Origin: Prosopocoilus inquinatus | Taxonomy: Eukaryota > Arthropoda > Insecta > Coleoptera > Lucanidae | DNA length: 64,000 nucleotides | NCBI GenBank assembly: GCA_036172665.1 | Contig: CM069878.1 | Coordinates: forward strand, 20,222,501-20,286,500 | Reading direction: 5' to 3' | Shown here: positions 53,990-64,000 of the stretch, piece after piece | Position numbering within the stretch: position 1 is the first letter of the stretch | Layout: every line of letters starts with the position of its first letter | Notes under the pieces: generated by a model | What the model saw: the letters and a program-made list of their open reading frames with translations, nothing else | What the model was told of the DNA's origin: nothing | Database searches by the model: none | Translations under genes and position numbers: made by a program

Positions 53990-55765
53990 GATTTGTGCGG
54001 GTTGATATTTAAACAGTGTGATTTAGAGAAAATTATTAATTCATTCAGATCGCAGTTAATTAAGTTTTCGTAATTTTTTATGTCTGCGATGTTAAAACTG
54101 GCGTATATTTGAGTATCGTCTGCATAGAAGTGACTTTTGCATATTTTGAGATTCTTGTGGAAATGATGGGTATAAATTAGGTAAAGGAGAGGACTGAGCA
54201 TAGATCCCTGAGGTACTCCAGACACAACTTCACCAGAATCTGTTGAGCTACCATCGATCACCACCCGATCTGCGACAAGAAGGATTTGATTAAACTTAAA
54301 CAGTTGCCTTGAACTCCGAAATATTTCAGTTTATAACAAAGAAGTTTGTGATCGATGGTGTCAGAAACTTTGGAGAAATCTAGAATTGTTAAAACAGAGA
54401 TATCTCCTTTATCTGCTGCTCTAATTATATCACTTGTTACTTTTAATAAAGCCGAAGTCTTGCTAAAACCTGGATTGTGTGGCGGGTATAATGTTAGCTC
54501 CAGTCACAAATTGTAGGAGTTGCGCTTTCAATATTTTTTCTAAAATCTTTGAAAAAACTGGTAGCACATTTATTGGTCACAAATCAGAGTATTCCGTTGG
54601 ACTGGGTATTCTGGGTATTAGACCATTACGCGCAACGTTTAAGAAATAGTCATTAACTTTCTTAGGATTGCACAAGTTGTTCAGGAATGGCAGTTTGGTT
54701 TGTTTTACGATTAATTCCTAATTCATTAAGAGTTCTCCAAGATTTTGTAGTGCCGCATTGACTCTCCAAATAAGCGCGTTTTTCGCTGATGACTGCTTTA
54801 TTCGTAAAATTACGTACACTACGGTATTCGTCCAAGTGGGTGGGATTTCTTGTTAATTTAAAACGGGCTAGTGCTTGATCACACATTTTCATAATATTTT
54901 TTAAGGTATCTGTTAGCCTTTTTTGTAATACGTACTTTCCTCAGGGGGGCAAAAATGTTAAACACAGACTATTTTCTGTCAAAAAATTGAGTATATTCTA
55001 TGTCAAATATAATTCTCCAGGATAGAGACAGCAGTGTCTCGAAAAGGCAAATAAAAGAAATATTTATAATCACGACAAATAATAAATTTAGGTACAATTT
55101 TAGCAGCTGCTAAATTTAGTTGAATTTTTACGTTTACTAACCTACGGTCGGTGAAGTGAATATCTTTAAATACTGTATTGTTAATAAGAGCGGTTTTATT
55201 CGTTAACACAATATCGATGAGAGTACTACTTGATACAGTAATCCTAGTTGGGAAATTAATAACTTGAGTAAAACCAAACGTATCTAATAGATAACTGAAA
55301 TGTCTAATTGCATAATTGTTTAAATTGTGTAAATCTATGTTAAGCACATAGGACGATATCTGCAAGAGGCAAAATTTGTGTTAAACTATTTTCAAGTACA
55401 TTAAAAAATTTTCCAAGGTCTGTGTTGAATCTGTAAAAAGCACCAAAGGCAAACTTACATTGATTAAAAGTGAAAGTTATCCAACATTGTTCAAGAGATT
55501 CTGGTCGGTCATCTTCCAGGGTGACGAGTTTACAATTTAGAGATGATTTGTAGAAAACTGCGACGCCGCCGCCTCTTTTGTACATACGGTCAGATCTAAT
55601 TAAGCAATATCCAGCAATACTTAATACATTAGAATCGATATTATCCTGAAGCCATGTCTCTGTTACTGCAACCAAATCGTAACGTTCATTTAGTATAACA
55701 TTTTTAAATTCAACAAAAGACGGGAGCAGGGAACGTACATTAACAGTGGCAATTTTAAATTGCAT
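53011..55765 (-). pseudogene. CR1/Jockey-like non-LTR retrotransposon ORF2 (degenerate)
   Basis: The minus-strand reading starts at 55765 with an apurinic-type endonuclease (ATVNVRSL, VAVTETWL, FGAFYR). It breaks near 55350, resumes through PTRITVSSSTLIDIVL and a linker, and contains RT motifs GVPQGSMLSPLLYLIYTHH and FYADDTQIYASF (about 54200-54110). The C-terminal part (LRKTANLTVPQHST..YAAPKNYNKIP) ends at about 53250. A TAA-type microsatellite at 53941-53988 is expanded inside the RT reading. The 3' end is probably the ATT-rich tail at about 53011. Several frameshifts make it inactive. Confidence 0.8.
53941..53988. repeat. (TAA)n microsatellite
   Basis: About 16 uninterrupted TAA-type trinucleotides inside the LINE RT region, breaking its coding sequence. 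Confidence 0.9.
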
Positions 55766-56092
55766 AAATTTTAATTCAATTACTGAATGTTAAAGAGAAA
55801 AAGCTTATCACTAGATTTCAAAATAATGATGATGTCGGTGAGATAATCTAAAGAAAAGAAATGAAGCATTTATCTTTATGATTAGATTTCCCCCTAATAC
55901 CTATACAGAAGTAAGAAAAATAAACAATAATACGTATCGTGCCCAAAACTTAGAACAAACGCAGCATTTAACAAAAAAGTTTTTAAAAGTTATTTGCGAA
56001 AACGTGGGTCAAAAACAATATTAAAAACTTGAAACACTACATTTATTTTATTATTTATTTTAATTTGAAACGTTGCTGTTCATGTTCATGTC
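55766..56092. other. Spacer between LINE and gypsy element 3
   Basis: AT-rich, possibly including the LINE 5' UTR. No other feature recognised. Confidence 0.4.
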
Positions 56093-56097
56093 ATCTG

Positions 56098-56309
56098 TGT
56101 GGAGATCGACCGGTGAGTCACCCAATGAACGAGTTTCACCCTGTAGATTACATAAGGTGAAGACGATAGGGTTTTTGGAGTCAGTCAGTTGACGTGTGCC
56201 AATTGGATTGAACACATTGAATTAATTACAAATGTTATAGATTGTGAATAAAGTTGTTTATATTTAGCAGTGTGTTTTGGTGATACCGATAACGGGCCAG
56301 GTTACCACA
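56098..56309 (+). repeat. Gypsy element 3, 5' LTR
   Basis: Begins TGTGGAGATC and ends GGTTACCACA. It matches 61592-61801 with several substitutions and small indels. Confidence 0.88.
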
Positions 56310-56534
56310 AATTGGCGACGAAGGTAAATATAATTTCATAGACTTATGTGTAAAAAAAGAGAGAAAAAAAAGGAAACTGTACAGGGTGGATTAAATTCTG
56401 CCAAGAGCGGATTAAATTCTGCTAAAGGAGACGGGAAGTAAGACAAACTACAAAGGAAAAATTGTTACAGGGTGGATTAAATTCTACCCAGCATCGAAAG
56501 GAATAGGAAACCTGAAGAAATTGATTCAAGGTTA

Positions 56535-59500
56535 TGGATCAATTATCAATCAAGCATTTTGCCTGTGATTCAATAGATAAAGGTCTACTGGCCGTGGAAT
56601 GGAGGAAGTGGGTAAGATCAGTGAAATTATACCTAGATGCCGAAGAATGTGAAGAGGAAAAATAAGTTACTACATCTTGGTGGCCCCTAGGTACAAGAAA
56701 TCGCATATGACCTGCCAGGAGCAATAGTGGATTACGAAATTAAATATGATGTTTTCGAAATTTTAGTCGAAGTCATTTTTCACCACAACAAAATTCCAGT
56801 TTGGAAAGACATGTTTACCGGAATATAAGACCTGAGGAAGGGGAGAATTTGAACAAATTTCTCATTCCTCACAGGCAAATAAATGTTTGTTCGGGAACAC
56901 TGGAAGAGAAGCTCGAGAAATCAATATCAAGTTGATTGATATGTGGGCACCAGTCGATTTGAAAAGAAAACTTCTGGAGAAAGAATTTCCGCTAAATGAC
57001 GTTATAGAACAGTGCCAGATATATCGACAAACCTGTACTCAGAGTAGTATCATGCAACAGAAGGAACTCAGACAATCAGATGGTACCAATGCCCAAGTTA
57101 ATCGAATTGAAAAGTTCAGGAAACGCAAACATTTGAGTCCTCGAGAGATCAGGGGTGTTTTCGATGCGGATACATTCATAACAGGAATGAAAACAAAAAT
57201 TGTCCAGCCTTAACTACCAAGTGTCACCAGTGCGGACACATGGGATCATTACGCCAAGAAATGTAGAACCGGAAAAGTCAAACACCCGCCTACGCAAGTA
57301 ACGCCAAATTCTCGAAGCAACTGCCGGCCAGGAAACACAAGACGAATGAAGCAGATAGATGACGTATATGATACTCCTTCCACCAGTGGCACTGGTAATT
57401 TCGAATGTTTTAAAATCGAGAATCCAGAAAATTATTGTAATCGGTCACAAGATGACATAATCCAGGTATCGATAGGTGGCATAAGCTTAGACATGTTAAA
57501 TGACTCGGGTGCTTCCTGCAACATAATCAATGGATAAGATTGGAAAACTTTAATTAAAAGCAATGCGGTGATAATGGACGTGATGCAAGACGTGATCAGT
57601 ACGATTAAATCATTTGCATCAAACGAACCTCTGAACATCAAATGTAAATTCACGGCTCCGGTTTGTGTTCGAAATAGTCCAGAACTCATTGCGACATTTA
57701 TGGTAATAGAAATTGGAACAATATCCTTACTGGAAAAACAAATGTCAATGTCGCTTGGAATCTTGAAACTGGGATTGTCAGAAGAAATTAACAGAGTAAG
57801 TAAGACCGACCTGTTTCAAAACTTCATGGTATTAAGGTAAAATTGACTATCAGCCCGTTAATAAAACTAGTACAGCAACCGGTAAGAAGAGTACCCTGTG
57901 CCGTGCAGGCTAAAGTTGAAGAGAAATTGAAAGAAGCCCTGGCCCATGATATTATCGAAAGGGTGCAGGAACCAAACCCATGGATCTCGCCTATGGTCAT
58001 CGTTTTTAAACCCGATCGTGACATCAGAATTTGCATAGATATGAAGCGAGCGAATGAAGCGATACTCCGAGAGAATTTTCCTTTACCTACGTTCGAAAGT
58101 TTTATGACCAAATTAAGAGAGGCCTGCTATTTTTCACGTCTAGATATCGCCAGCGCTTACCATCAGTTAGAACTGGAGGAGGAAAGTAGACATATAAACG
58201 TTTAATGTTCGGAATCAATTCAGCCCTGAGAATATTTCCATGACTAATTATTTCAGAGTATCTTAGCTCCGTGTAAAAATTGTCTGAATTACATAGATGA
58301 CATAATTGTATATGGGAAGACTGAAATAGAACACGTTGAATGCTTACATCATGTCCTTGAAACACTGAAAAATAAAAATGTCAACGACAAGAAATGCCAC
58401 TTGAACTTTTAAGGCTGATCAATTAGAATTCTTGACGCATACTGTCATCTTCTGGAATAAAACCTGATCCTAAGAAAGTAGAGGTAATTCGTAAATTCCG
58501 AGCTCCTACGACTACAGAAGAAGTGAGGAGTTTCTTAGGCCTCGTAACTTATTTGGGAAAATTTATACCTGATCTCGGTGATCTCACGGTCCCGCTTCGA
58601 CTACTCTTAAGAAATAAGACGAAATTTATCTGGGGTCAGTCCAACAAGAAAAGTTCGAAAAGCTTAAGGAAGAGTTGGGAAAATTACCAACGTTGGCCTT
58701 CTTTGACCAAAAGCTTCGCACTCACGTAATCGCAGACGCAGGTCCAATTGCGCTGGGAGTGGTTTTGCTTCAATTTGACAGAAAAGATCAACCTCAAGTT
58801 ATTTCATTTGCAAGTAAGAGTCTGACTGCCGTAGAATGACGATATTCCGAAACCGAAAAAGAGAGTCTAGCGTTGGTATGGTCAGTTGAACGATTTTACT
58901 TTTATCTGGCGGGATTGCACTTTGAACTAGTATCTGCCCATAAGCCATTAGAGGCCATCTTTAAACCTACTTCAAAGCCCCCTGCGAGAACAAAAAGGTG
59001 GTTATTGCGACTACAGGCTTTCAGCTATGACGTAAAGTATAGGTCTGGGAAATCAAATATAGCAGACTCTCTATTGAGATTGTGCACTCTTGAATCTGAC
59101 TCGACGTTTGACGAACCAAATGAACATCAATACGGACAAAAATTAAAGAAATGATTTCAAGGACATTGTCGATATCGGAAATCGTAGTGGAAAGTAAAAT
59201 GGACTTTAACATCATTGAAGCGTTAAAAAAGCTTACTGATAATTCATGGAAAGCTAATGATGACAGCCCATTCTACTCTTTCCACTTAGAGTTTACATCC
59301 ATGGGACCTATTAATAAACTTGTAATTCCAACAAGTCTACGAAATCGGATATTGGAATTAGCACATGAGGGCCATCCAGGAGAAACAGTAATGAAACGTA
59401 GACTACGTTCGAAGGTATGGTGGCCACAAATAGATAGAGAAGCTGAGAGACATGTGAAGCATTTTCGAGAGTGCCTGTTAGTGACAGGTCCTAATAAACC

Positions 59501-61626
59501 AGCACCTATGACGAGACAAAAACTTCCTTCGGGCCCTTGGCAATATCTGGCCCTAGACTATATGTCAGGCGAACCTCATTAGGATCATTTGTTGGTAGTG
59601 ATAGATTATTATTATTCTCGTTACCATGAAATCATATTCACTAAGTTAACCACCACAGGAACTATAATCGCGGCATTAGAAGAAATATTCAGTTGGTTGG
59701 GCCTGCCAAAAAGTATCAAGGTGGATAACGGCACGAACTTCAACAGGAATTCAAAAAGTTCTGTGAAACAAACGGCATCGATATAGTGAATTCACCCCCA
59801 TATTGGCCACAAGCTAATGGAGAGGTCGAAAATCAAAATAAATCCTTTAAAGAAGCGGCTGAAAATTTCCTACATGAAAAACAAAGATTACAAAAAGGAA
59901 ATATTTCCCTACGTCATGATGTATAATGTGACACCTCATGGAACAACAGGAAATCGAGACAGAACTGCTTTTCAACAGAAGAATCAGAGATATAATATAA
60001 CCGAAGAAACACTAGACGATGAAGTGTACAATAGAGACCTCGTACGAAATAGAGAAAAGAAAGGAGGACTATAACAGAGGAGCTACCGTCGCAGAGTGGG
60101 CGAAATTTAGGAATTAGCTGGACAAAAATGTAAAAAGGTCTTTATCGCAACATTTTCTTTTGGGGTTCATATTGATGAAAATCAGTGGACAGTATATTCA
60201 GTTATATAATTCACTCAAAGTATGCCATGAAAATAATGTATAATGGCCGAACGCGGGTATTTAAACAGCGCGTCAATGTACGCAGCTAAAACTTCTCCTT
60301 TTTCACTTAATAAGTAATTTTAACACAGGAAAAGTACGTGTGCTATAAAATTATGATGTTGGGATAGCATTTTTCATTATTAATTGTTAATATTTGATTT
60401 AGACTGCTATAAAATTGTGTTTTTGTCAGACTTTGAACGAATCCCCAGAACTTTTTATGTTTGAAACTGTCTCTAAAAAAATGGTAAAAAATGGTATTCT
60501 ATAAACTTTTTCCACTTATTTAGGAAGTAACAAGGTTTTGATTTTTTGTAGAAACATTTGCCTTTTTGTGCCATTTTGAAAATTATAGCCGTCTAGATTT
60601 CGCAATATATTTTCTGATTTTTAACTGTGGAGTACTATTCCATTTCAAATCAGAAAAAATATTGTGAAATTTAGACGGATACAATATTAAACCGACACAA
60701 AAAAACAAAGAAATGCAAACAAGTGAATTATTCTGTTTGAAATCAGAAAAAATATTGTTCAAATCTAGATGGCTATAATTTTAAAAATGGCACAAAAAAT
60801 CAAAATTTTATTACTTCCTGAATAAGTGGAAAAAGTTTTAAGAACACCACTTTTAATCATTTTTTAGAGACAGTTTCAAACATGCAAAAGTTCTGGTGAT
60901 TCGTTCAAAGTCCGACAAAAGCACAATGTCATAACAGTCTAAATCAAATATTAACTATTTATAATGAAAAATTTTATCCCAAAATCATAATTTTATAGCA
61001 CATGTACTTTTCCTGTGTTAAAATTACTTATTAAATGAAAAAGGAGAAGTTTTAGCTATGTACATATATGGACGCGATGTTTAAATTCCCGCGTTCGGCC
61101 ATTACCACTTTAGCAGATGAACTACGTTATTTTCATGACATTCTTTGAATGAAGCGTATAACTGAACATACTGTGCATTGATTTTCATCAATATGAACCC
61201 CAAAGAAAAATGTTGCCATTTTATATTTTTGTCCAACTAATTCCTTGATTTCGCCCACTGTGCGTCGATCAGATAAAATAGGGAGACCAAGTGGTCGTGA
61301 AAAATTTGATCTTCCCAAATAAATTGACACCTAGTTTTGGCAACACAGAATATGAAGTCCTGAACAGAAAAGGGAATGAGCTGACTTTGTGCGGAGATGG
61401 GAAGGTGATTAAGCGAAATGTCGCACATGTAAAACGGCTACCACAGACAGCGCCTACGACAACTGCATCGAAACCCTTAGATCCTATCCCAGGCACACCA
61501 CCACTGGAGGAGGTTCCAGAGGAACCAGAGAACTGGTCTCCTGTTCCACCACCCCGACTGCTTCCACTGAAACTCGTGAAAGAAGGAGAGATGTGGAGAC
61601 CGGCCGGTGAGTCACCCGACGAATGA
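56535..61626 (+). pseudogene. Gypsy element 3 gag-pol (degenerate)
   Basis: Gag starts near 56535 (MDQLSIKHF) and is broken several times before 57213. A degenerate CCHC knuckle is near 57230. Protease retains DSGAS (about 57505). RT shows MVIVFKPDRDIRICID and YIDDIIVYG (about 58300). RNase H (IADAGPIALG, about 58730) and integrase follow. Integrase has HEGHPG..C, the first Asp in LALDYM, the second in KVDNGTNF and a Glu in GEVENQNK. After the inserted element, the C-terminal domain continues at 61263-61626 with a Pro-rich tail whose stop is inside the 3' LTR. This layout resembles K02A2.6-like gypsy elements. Confidence 0.85.
60092..61262. mobile_element. Transib-like nonautonomous fold-back element
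   Basis: The right end, read inward, is CACAGTGGGCG and the left is CAGAGTGGGCG. Inverted similarity extends nearly to the centre near 60680. A 5-bp duplication CGTCG (60087-60091 and 61263-61267) flanks it. CACNNTG-type termini and CGNCG-type 5-bp duplications are the hallmark of Transib. It contains no transposase and sits in the integrase C-terminal region of gypsy element 3. Confidence 0.75.
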
Positions 61627-61801
61627 TCGAGTTTCACCCTGTAGATTACATAAGGTGAAGACAATAGGGTTTTTGGAGTCAGTCAGTTGACGTGTGTCAA
61701 TTGGACGGCACACATTGAATTAATTACAATTGTTATAGATTGTGAATAAAGTTGTTTATATTTAGTAGTGTGTTTTAGTTATACCAGGCCAGGTTACCAC
61801 A
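61592..61801 (+). repeat. Gypsy element 3, 3' LTR
   Basis: Begins TGTGGAGACC and ends GGTTACCACA. Confidence 0.88.
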
Positions 61802-62160
61802 ATCTGCCAGGCGATAACAGCGAAATTTTTGAAAACTTGTTGCGATATTTGTTTAGAATTAAGGAGTTCCTGTTTTTCTTATGCTTTAAGTTTACTTATT
61901 TCACACAAGAATATACATATCTAATATAATTGAAAGAATCGCTGTTATTTTGTAGTACAAGTATATTGAAAAATAATAGTAGAACAGATTCATGACAGCT
62001 GTTATCTCATATTTTACTTTAAAAAGGACAGTTTCTTTTACAAATTGCAAACATTGCTATGGATTTTCAGATTCGTACGTAACAGCAATGTTTTATGTTA
62101 AAATAAATTCACAATAGCAGGTAACCTCAACACAATATTTCAAATAAAAATATTAAATAA

Positions 62161-62401
62161 GAACCGCTAACTCATGCCTTGAAATTCAAATGACCCCACT
62201 TTCTACGTCACTCATGCTCTTCTAAGTATCTCCACCAGGTGTCGTCTCGCTTAGCTAGATTCAAGGTTGGTAGAGATGGACTGTGCCATATCAGTTTTAC
62301 CAACCTTGGCTAGATTCTAAGGCACTCGATCTCTGTCTAAGGACACTGTCATCATATGTCTTTGACATGCGACAGTGGGTGACTTTGAATGAGTGGGTTC
62401 T
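62161..62401. mobile_element. Small TIR element
   Basis: GAACCGCTAACTCATG and TTCAAATGACCCCAC at the left are mirrored by GTGGGTGACTTTGAATGAGTGGGTTC at the right. An inner hairpin (CAAGGTTGGTA/TACCAACCTTG) lies at about 62260-62320. Non-coding. Confidence 0.55.
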
Positions 62402-63640
62402 CAAAAATGACAAACTGGAATATTTTATGTAAATCAAGACGAGAAATGAGGGAGATTACTATAAATTTCCATTTTATTGAGACAAAATATTAATTTATAA
62501 TAGCTCCAAGTGTTTACAATAGGAATATAACATAATAAACGAAAAACTGTAAGTTACGCCTAAAAGGCATCTTGTTTTGGTCAAGTATTACCAAGGAAAA
62601 GAAATCGGGCCACTTGTTCCGCGGTCAGTACGAAAATTTATTACTCGGACTGTACTAGCTCCACTCGCAGTATTTGGAAGGGAGTTATCTCATGTGGCTG
62701 CAACGAGCACAATACTGTCAACTTGTAGGCGTTTTTATTGTTTGCAATTAAATATTTAAAGTATGTGGTGATTTGCAGCGACTATTACATGCATTTTTAT
62801 ATTTTCAAAGAGAAACTTTCTTCTATTATCTCTCTAGGATGTGCGAACGTTTTGACGATTAAATACATTTAAATCGTTTAGTCGTCGAAGAAAAACGGCT
62901 CTTGACAAGGCTTCAACTTTCGCCGCATTCACAATCAACAATCAAGATACTTCGATATTATCAATCAGCTGTTCATTAAGCATAATGAATCAACGTTGGG
63001 ACTTGGACTCATGATGGAATAGTATGAAAGGTCACCTTCGATATCCAATGATCTGGTATAGGGTAGATGGGATGTAGAGTGAGAGGTATCGCGACGAACA
63101 TTAGAGTGAGAGAAAACTAGCCTCGATCAGCTGGGTTGGGGCAAAACGTCAAAATTAGTTTGACAATGTCAAAACGTGAAAACATTCGTTGTCTGCACGT
63201 TTAGTCAGTCAGTTTTCAAATTGGATTTTGTGGGGATATTTTCTCGATTTTAAGTTATTTGAAGTGACTTATCAAGTTTTTGTTTATTATTTAATTAAAG
63301 TTCAACATCCATTGATTTCGCTTCTAGTATTTACGATTTTTAGTTTTATGTGAGTGACTATTTTACAAAAAAGATAAGCAGGTTTCTTAATTATTTTTTA
63401 TTATAATATTTCAATAATCGCGTTAATAAAATGGACGATACCTACTTGTTTCGCTGAGGATTGCATAAATATGCGACAAAAAGATGTAAATGTATCCATC
63501 TTCAGAGAGGGTAGACGCATTTTAAAATTACTTAAAATATTGAATATATTTCGTATTACACGCATGTGCAAATTGTAAAAATAGATTCGATAGTCTAATT
63601 TAAAATTGAATATGAACTATAAATTACAAAAAATTTTTTT
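62402..63640. other. No recognised feature
   Basis: Contains a 60-codon frame (62577-62759) without known domain. Otherwise AT-rich DNA. Confidence 0.35.
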
Positions 63641-63818
63641 TTTAGAAAAATTTTTGTGCAAATCGTTCTTGATTGCAGTGAAAACCTCGAGCAGCACAAA
63701 TTTTTTTTTTCTAAAAACTTCTAAAAGCATGGCCGCCTTGCATGAGGGACTTATTAGGAGCAAATCCCGCTTCAATTTGTCTATCCTACTGTAATGTCAG
63801 GTCAAAAAGCGATAGTAA
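63641..63818. mobile_element. Hammerhead retrozyme-like element, copy g (ribozyme lost, truncated)
   Basis: The left part is in minus orientation (AAATTTTTGTGCAAATCG to CTCGAGCAGC) and stops within stem I of the ribozyme. A plus-oriented part follows from AGCATGGCCGCC to AAGCGATAGTAA. It ends where a MITE-like sequence begins at about 63819. Confidence 0.7.
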
Positions 63819-64000
63819 TGGCCGGTTTCACAAAGCTTCGTCAAATATTTAAGTTCCGATTAACTCTGTAACGAATGATTAAATAGGAAAACAACCGCAT
63901 TTAACGATGATTAACTTAACGATGATTACTAAACGGCTCGCTCTCTAATCGGTCGTCAAATAGTCTTAATGCTCCGTTAAGTGTTTCACAAAGCTCGATT
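63819..64000. mobile_element. MITE-like sequence cut by the window end
   Basis: Starts GGCCGGTTTCACAAAGCTTCG. Near the window end TGTTTCACAAAGCTCGATT repeats the motif, with ATTAACTCTGT/AACGGCTC-type internal motifs. The far boundary is outside the window. Confidence 0.4.

Larger units (their letters stand above)
56098..61801 (+). mobile_element. Gypsy element 3: degenerate Ty3/gypsy with short LTRs
   Basis: LTRs of about 210 bp (56098-56309 and 61592-61801) are flanked by the 5-bp duplication ATCTG (56093-56097 and 61802-61806). TTGGCGACGAAGG after the 5' LTR is the likely primer-binding region, and GAAAGAAGGAGAGA before the 3' LTR the polypurine tract. The single gag-pol region is broken by many stops and by a Transib-like insertion (60092-61262). 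Neither macrodomain, USP nor env was found. Confidence 0.9.

Noticed and set aside
1..64000. CRISPR arrays, bacterial operons, ribosome-binding sites, tRNA or rRNA genes
   Set aside because: The DNA is eukaryotic (spliced genes, LTR elements, insect transposons). Tandem repeats seen are TE or minisatellite units, and no cloverleaf or rRNA motif was recognised.

Overview
This is AT-rich insect (or close arthropod) nuclear DNA. The one host gene recognised is the 5' end of mind bomb (mib1), at 39679-40848 on the plus strand: two coding exons around a 51-bp intron. Almost everything else is transposable elements at all stages of decay: Ty3/gypsy and BEL/Pao LTR elements, an errantivirus-type element with env, non-LTR fragments, a Sailor-like IS630/Tc1/mariner transposon, hAT, Transib and other TIR elements, and a CACTA-like transposase fossil. 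The species cannot be fixed from this sequence.

Layout. 0-16.7 kb: MITEs, a C2H2/CACTA-like transposase relic (minus strand), a decayed BEL/Pao element (7.37-9.54 kb), a 1.56-kb fold-back element (13.5-15.1 kb), and a palindrome (15.4-16.5 kb) whose arms resemble the sequence just upstream of mib1. 16.8-23.5 kb: a complete, apparently young Ty3/gypsy element with identical 334-bp LTRs and open gag and pol. 24.3-36.0 kb: an 11.7-kb gypsy/errantivirus-type element with env. 37.3-38.5 kb: a nonautonomous hAT carrying a second TIR element. 39.2-40.9 kb: mib1 start. 40.9-64 kb: either a very long mib1 intron or flanking DNA, holding a Sailor-like transposon, a THAP relic, a CR1/Jockey-like LINE, a third gypsy element with a Transib-like fold-back inserted in it, and small MITEs.

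Two observations stand out. First, both larger gypsy elements carry host-type protein domains not part of a normal gag-pol. The intact element 1 ends its pol with a macrodomain of the TARG1/OARD1 (ADP-ribosyl hydrolase) type followed by a CCCH zinc finger. Element 2 has a related macrodomain between protease and reverse transcriptase, and a ubiquitin-specific protease (USP) domain fused after the integrase, ahead of env. This suggests retroelements equipped to reverse ADP-ribosylation and ubiquitination.

Second, a repeat present seven times (0.6, 9.8, 11.4, 34.8, 41.5, 50.6 and 63.6 kb) has a 312-bp period and encodes a hammerhead ribozyme: CUGANGA, stem II, GAAA, a palindromic stem III, a GUC or GUA cleavage site and an extended stem I with a compensatory base-pair change. 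Copies have 10-14-bp target-site duplications and an internal inversion, as expected for an animal retrozyme or a Penelope-related nonautonomous retroelement. One copy has jumped into element 2.
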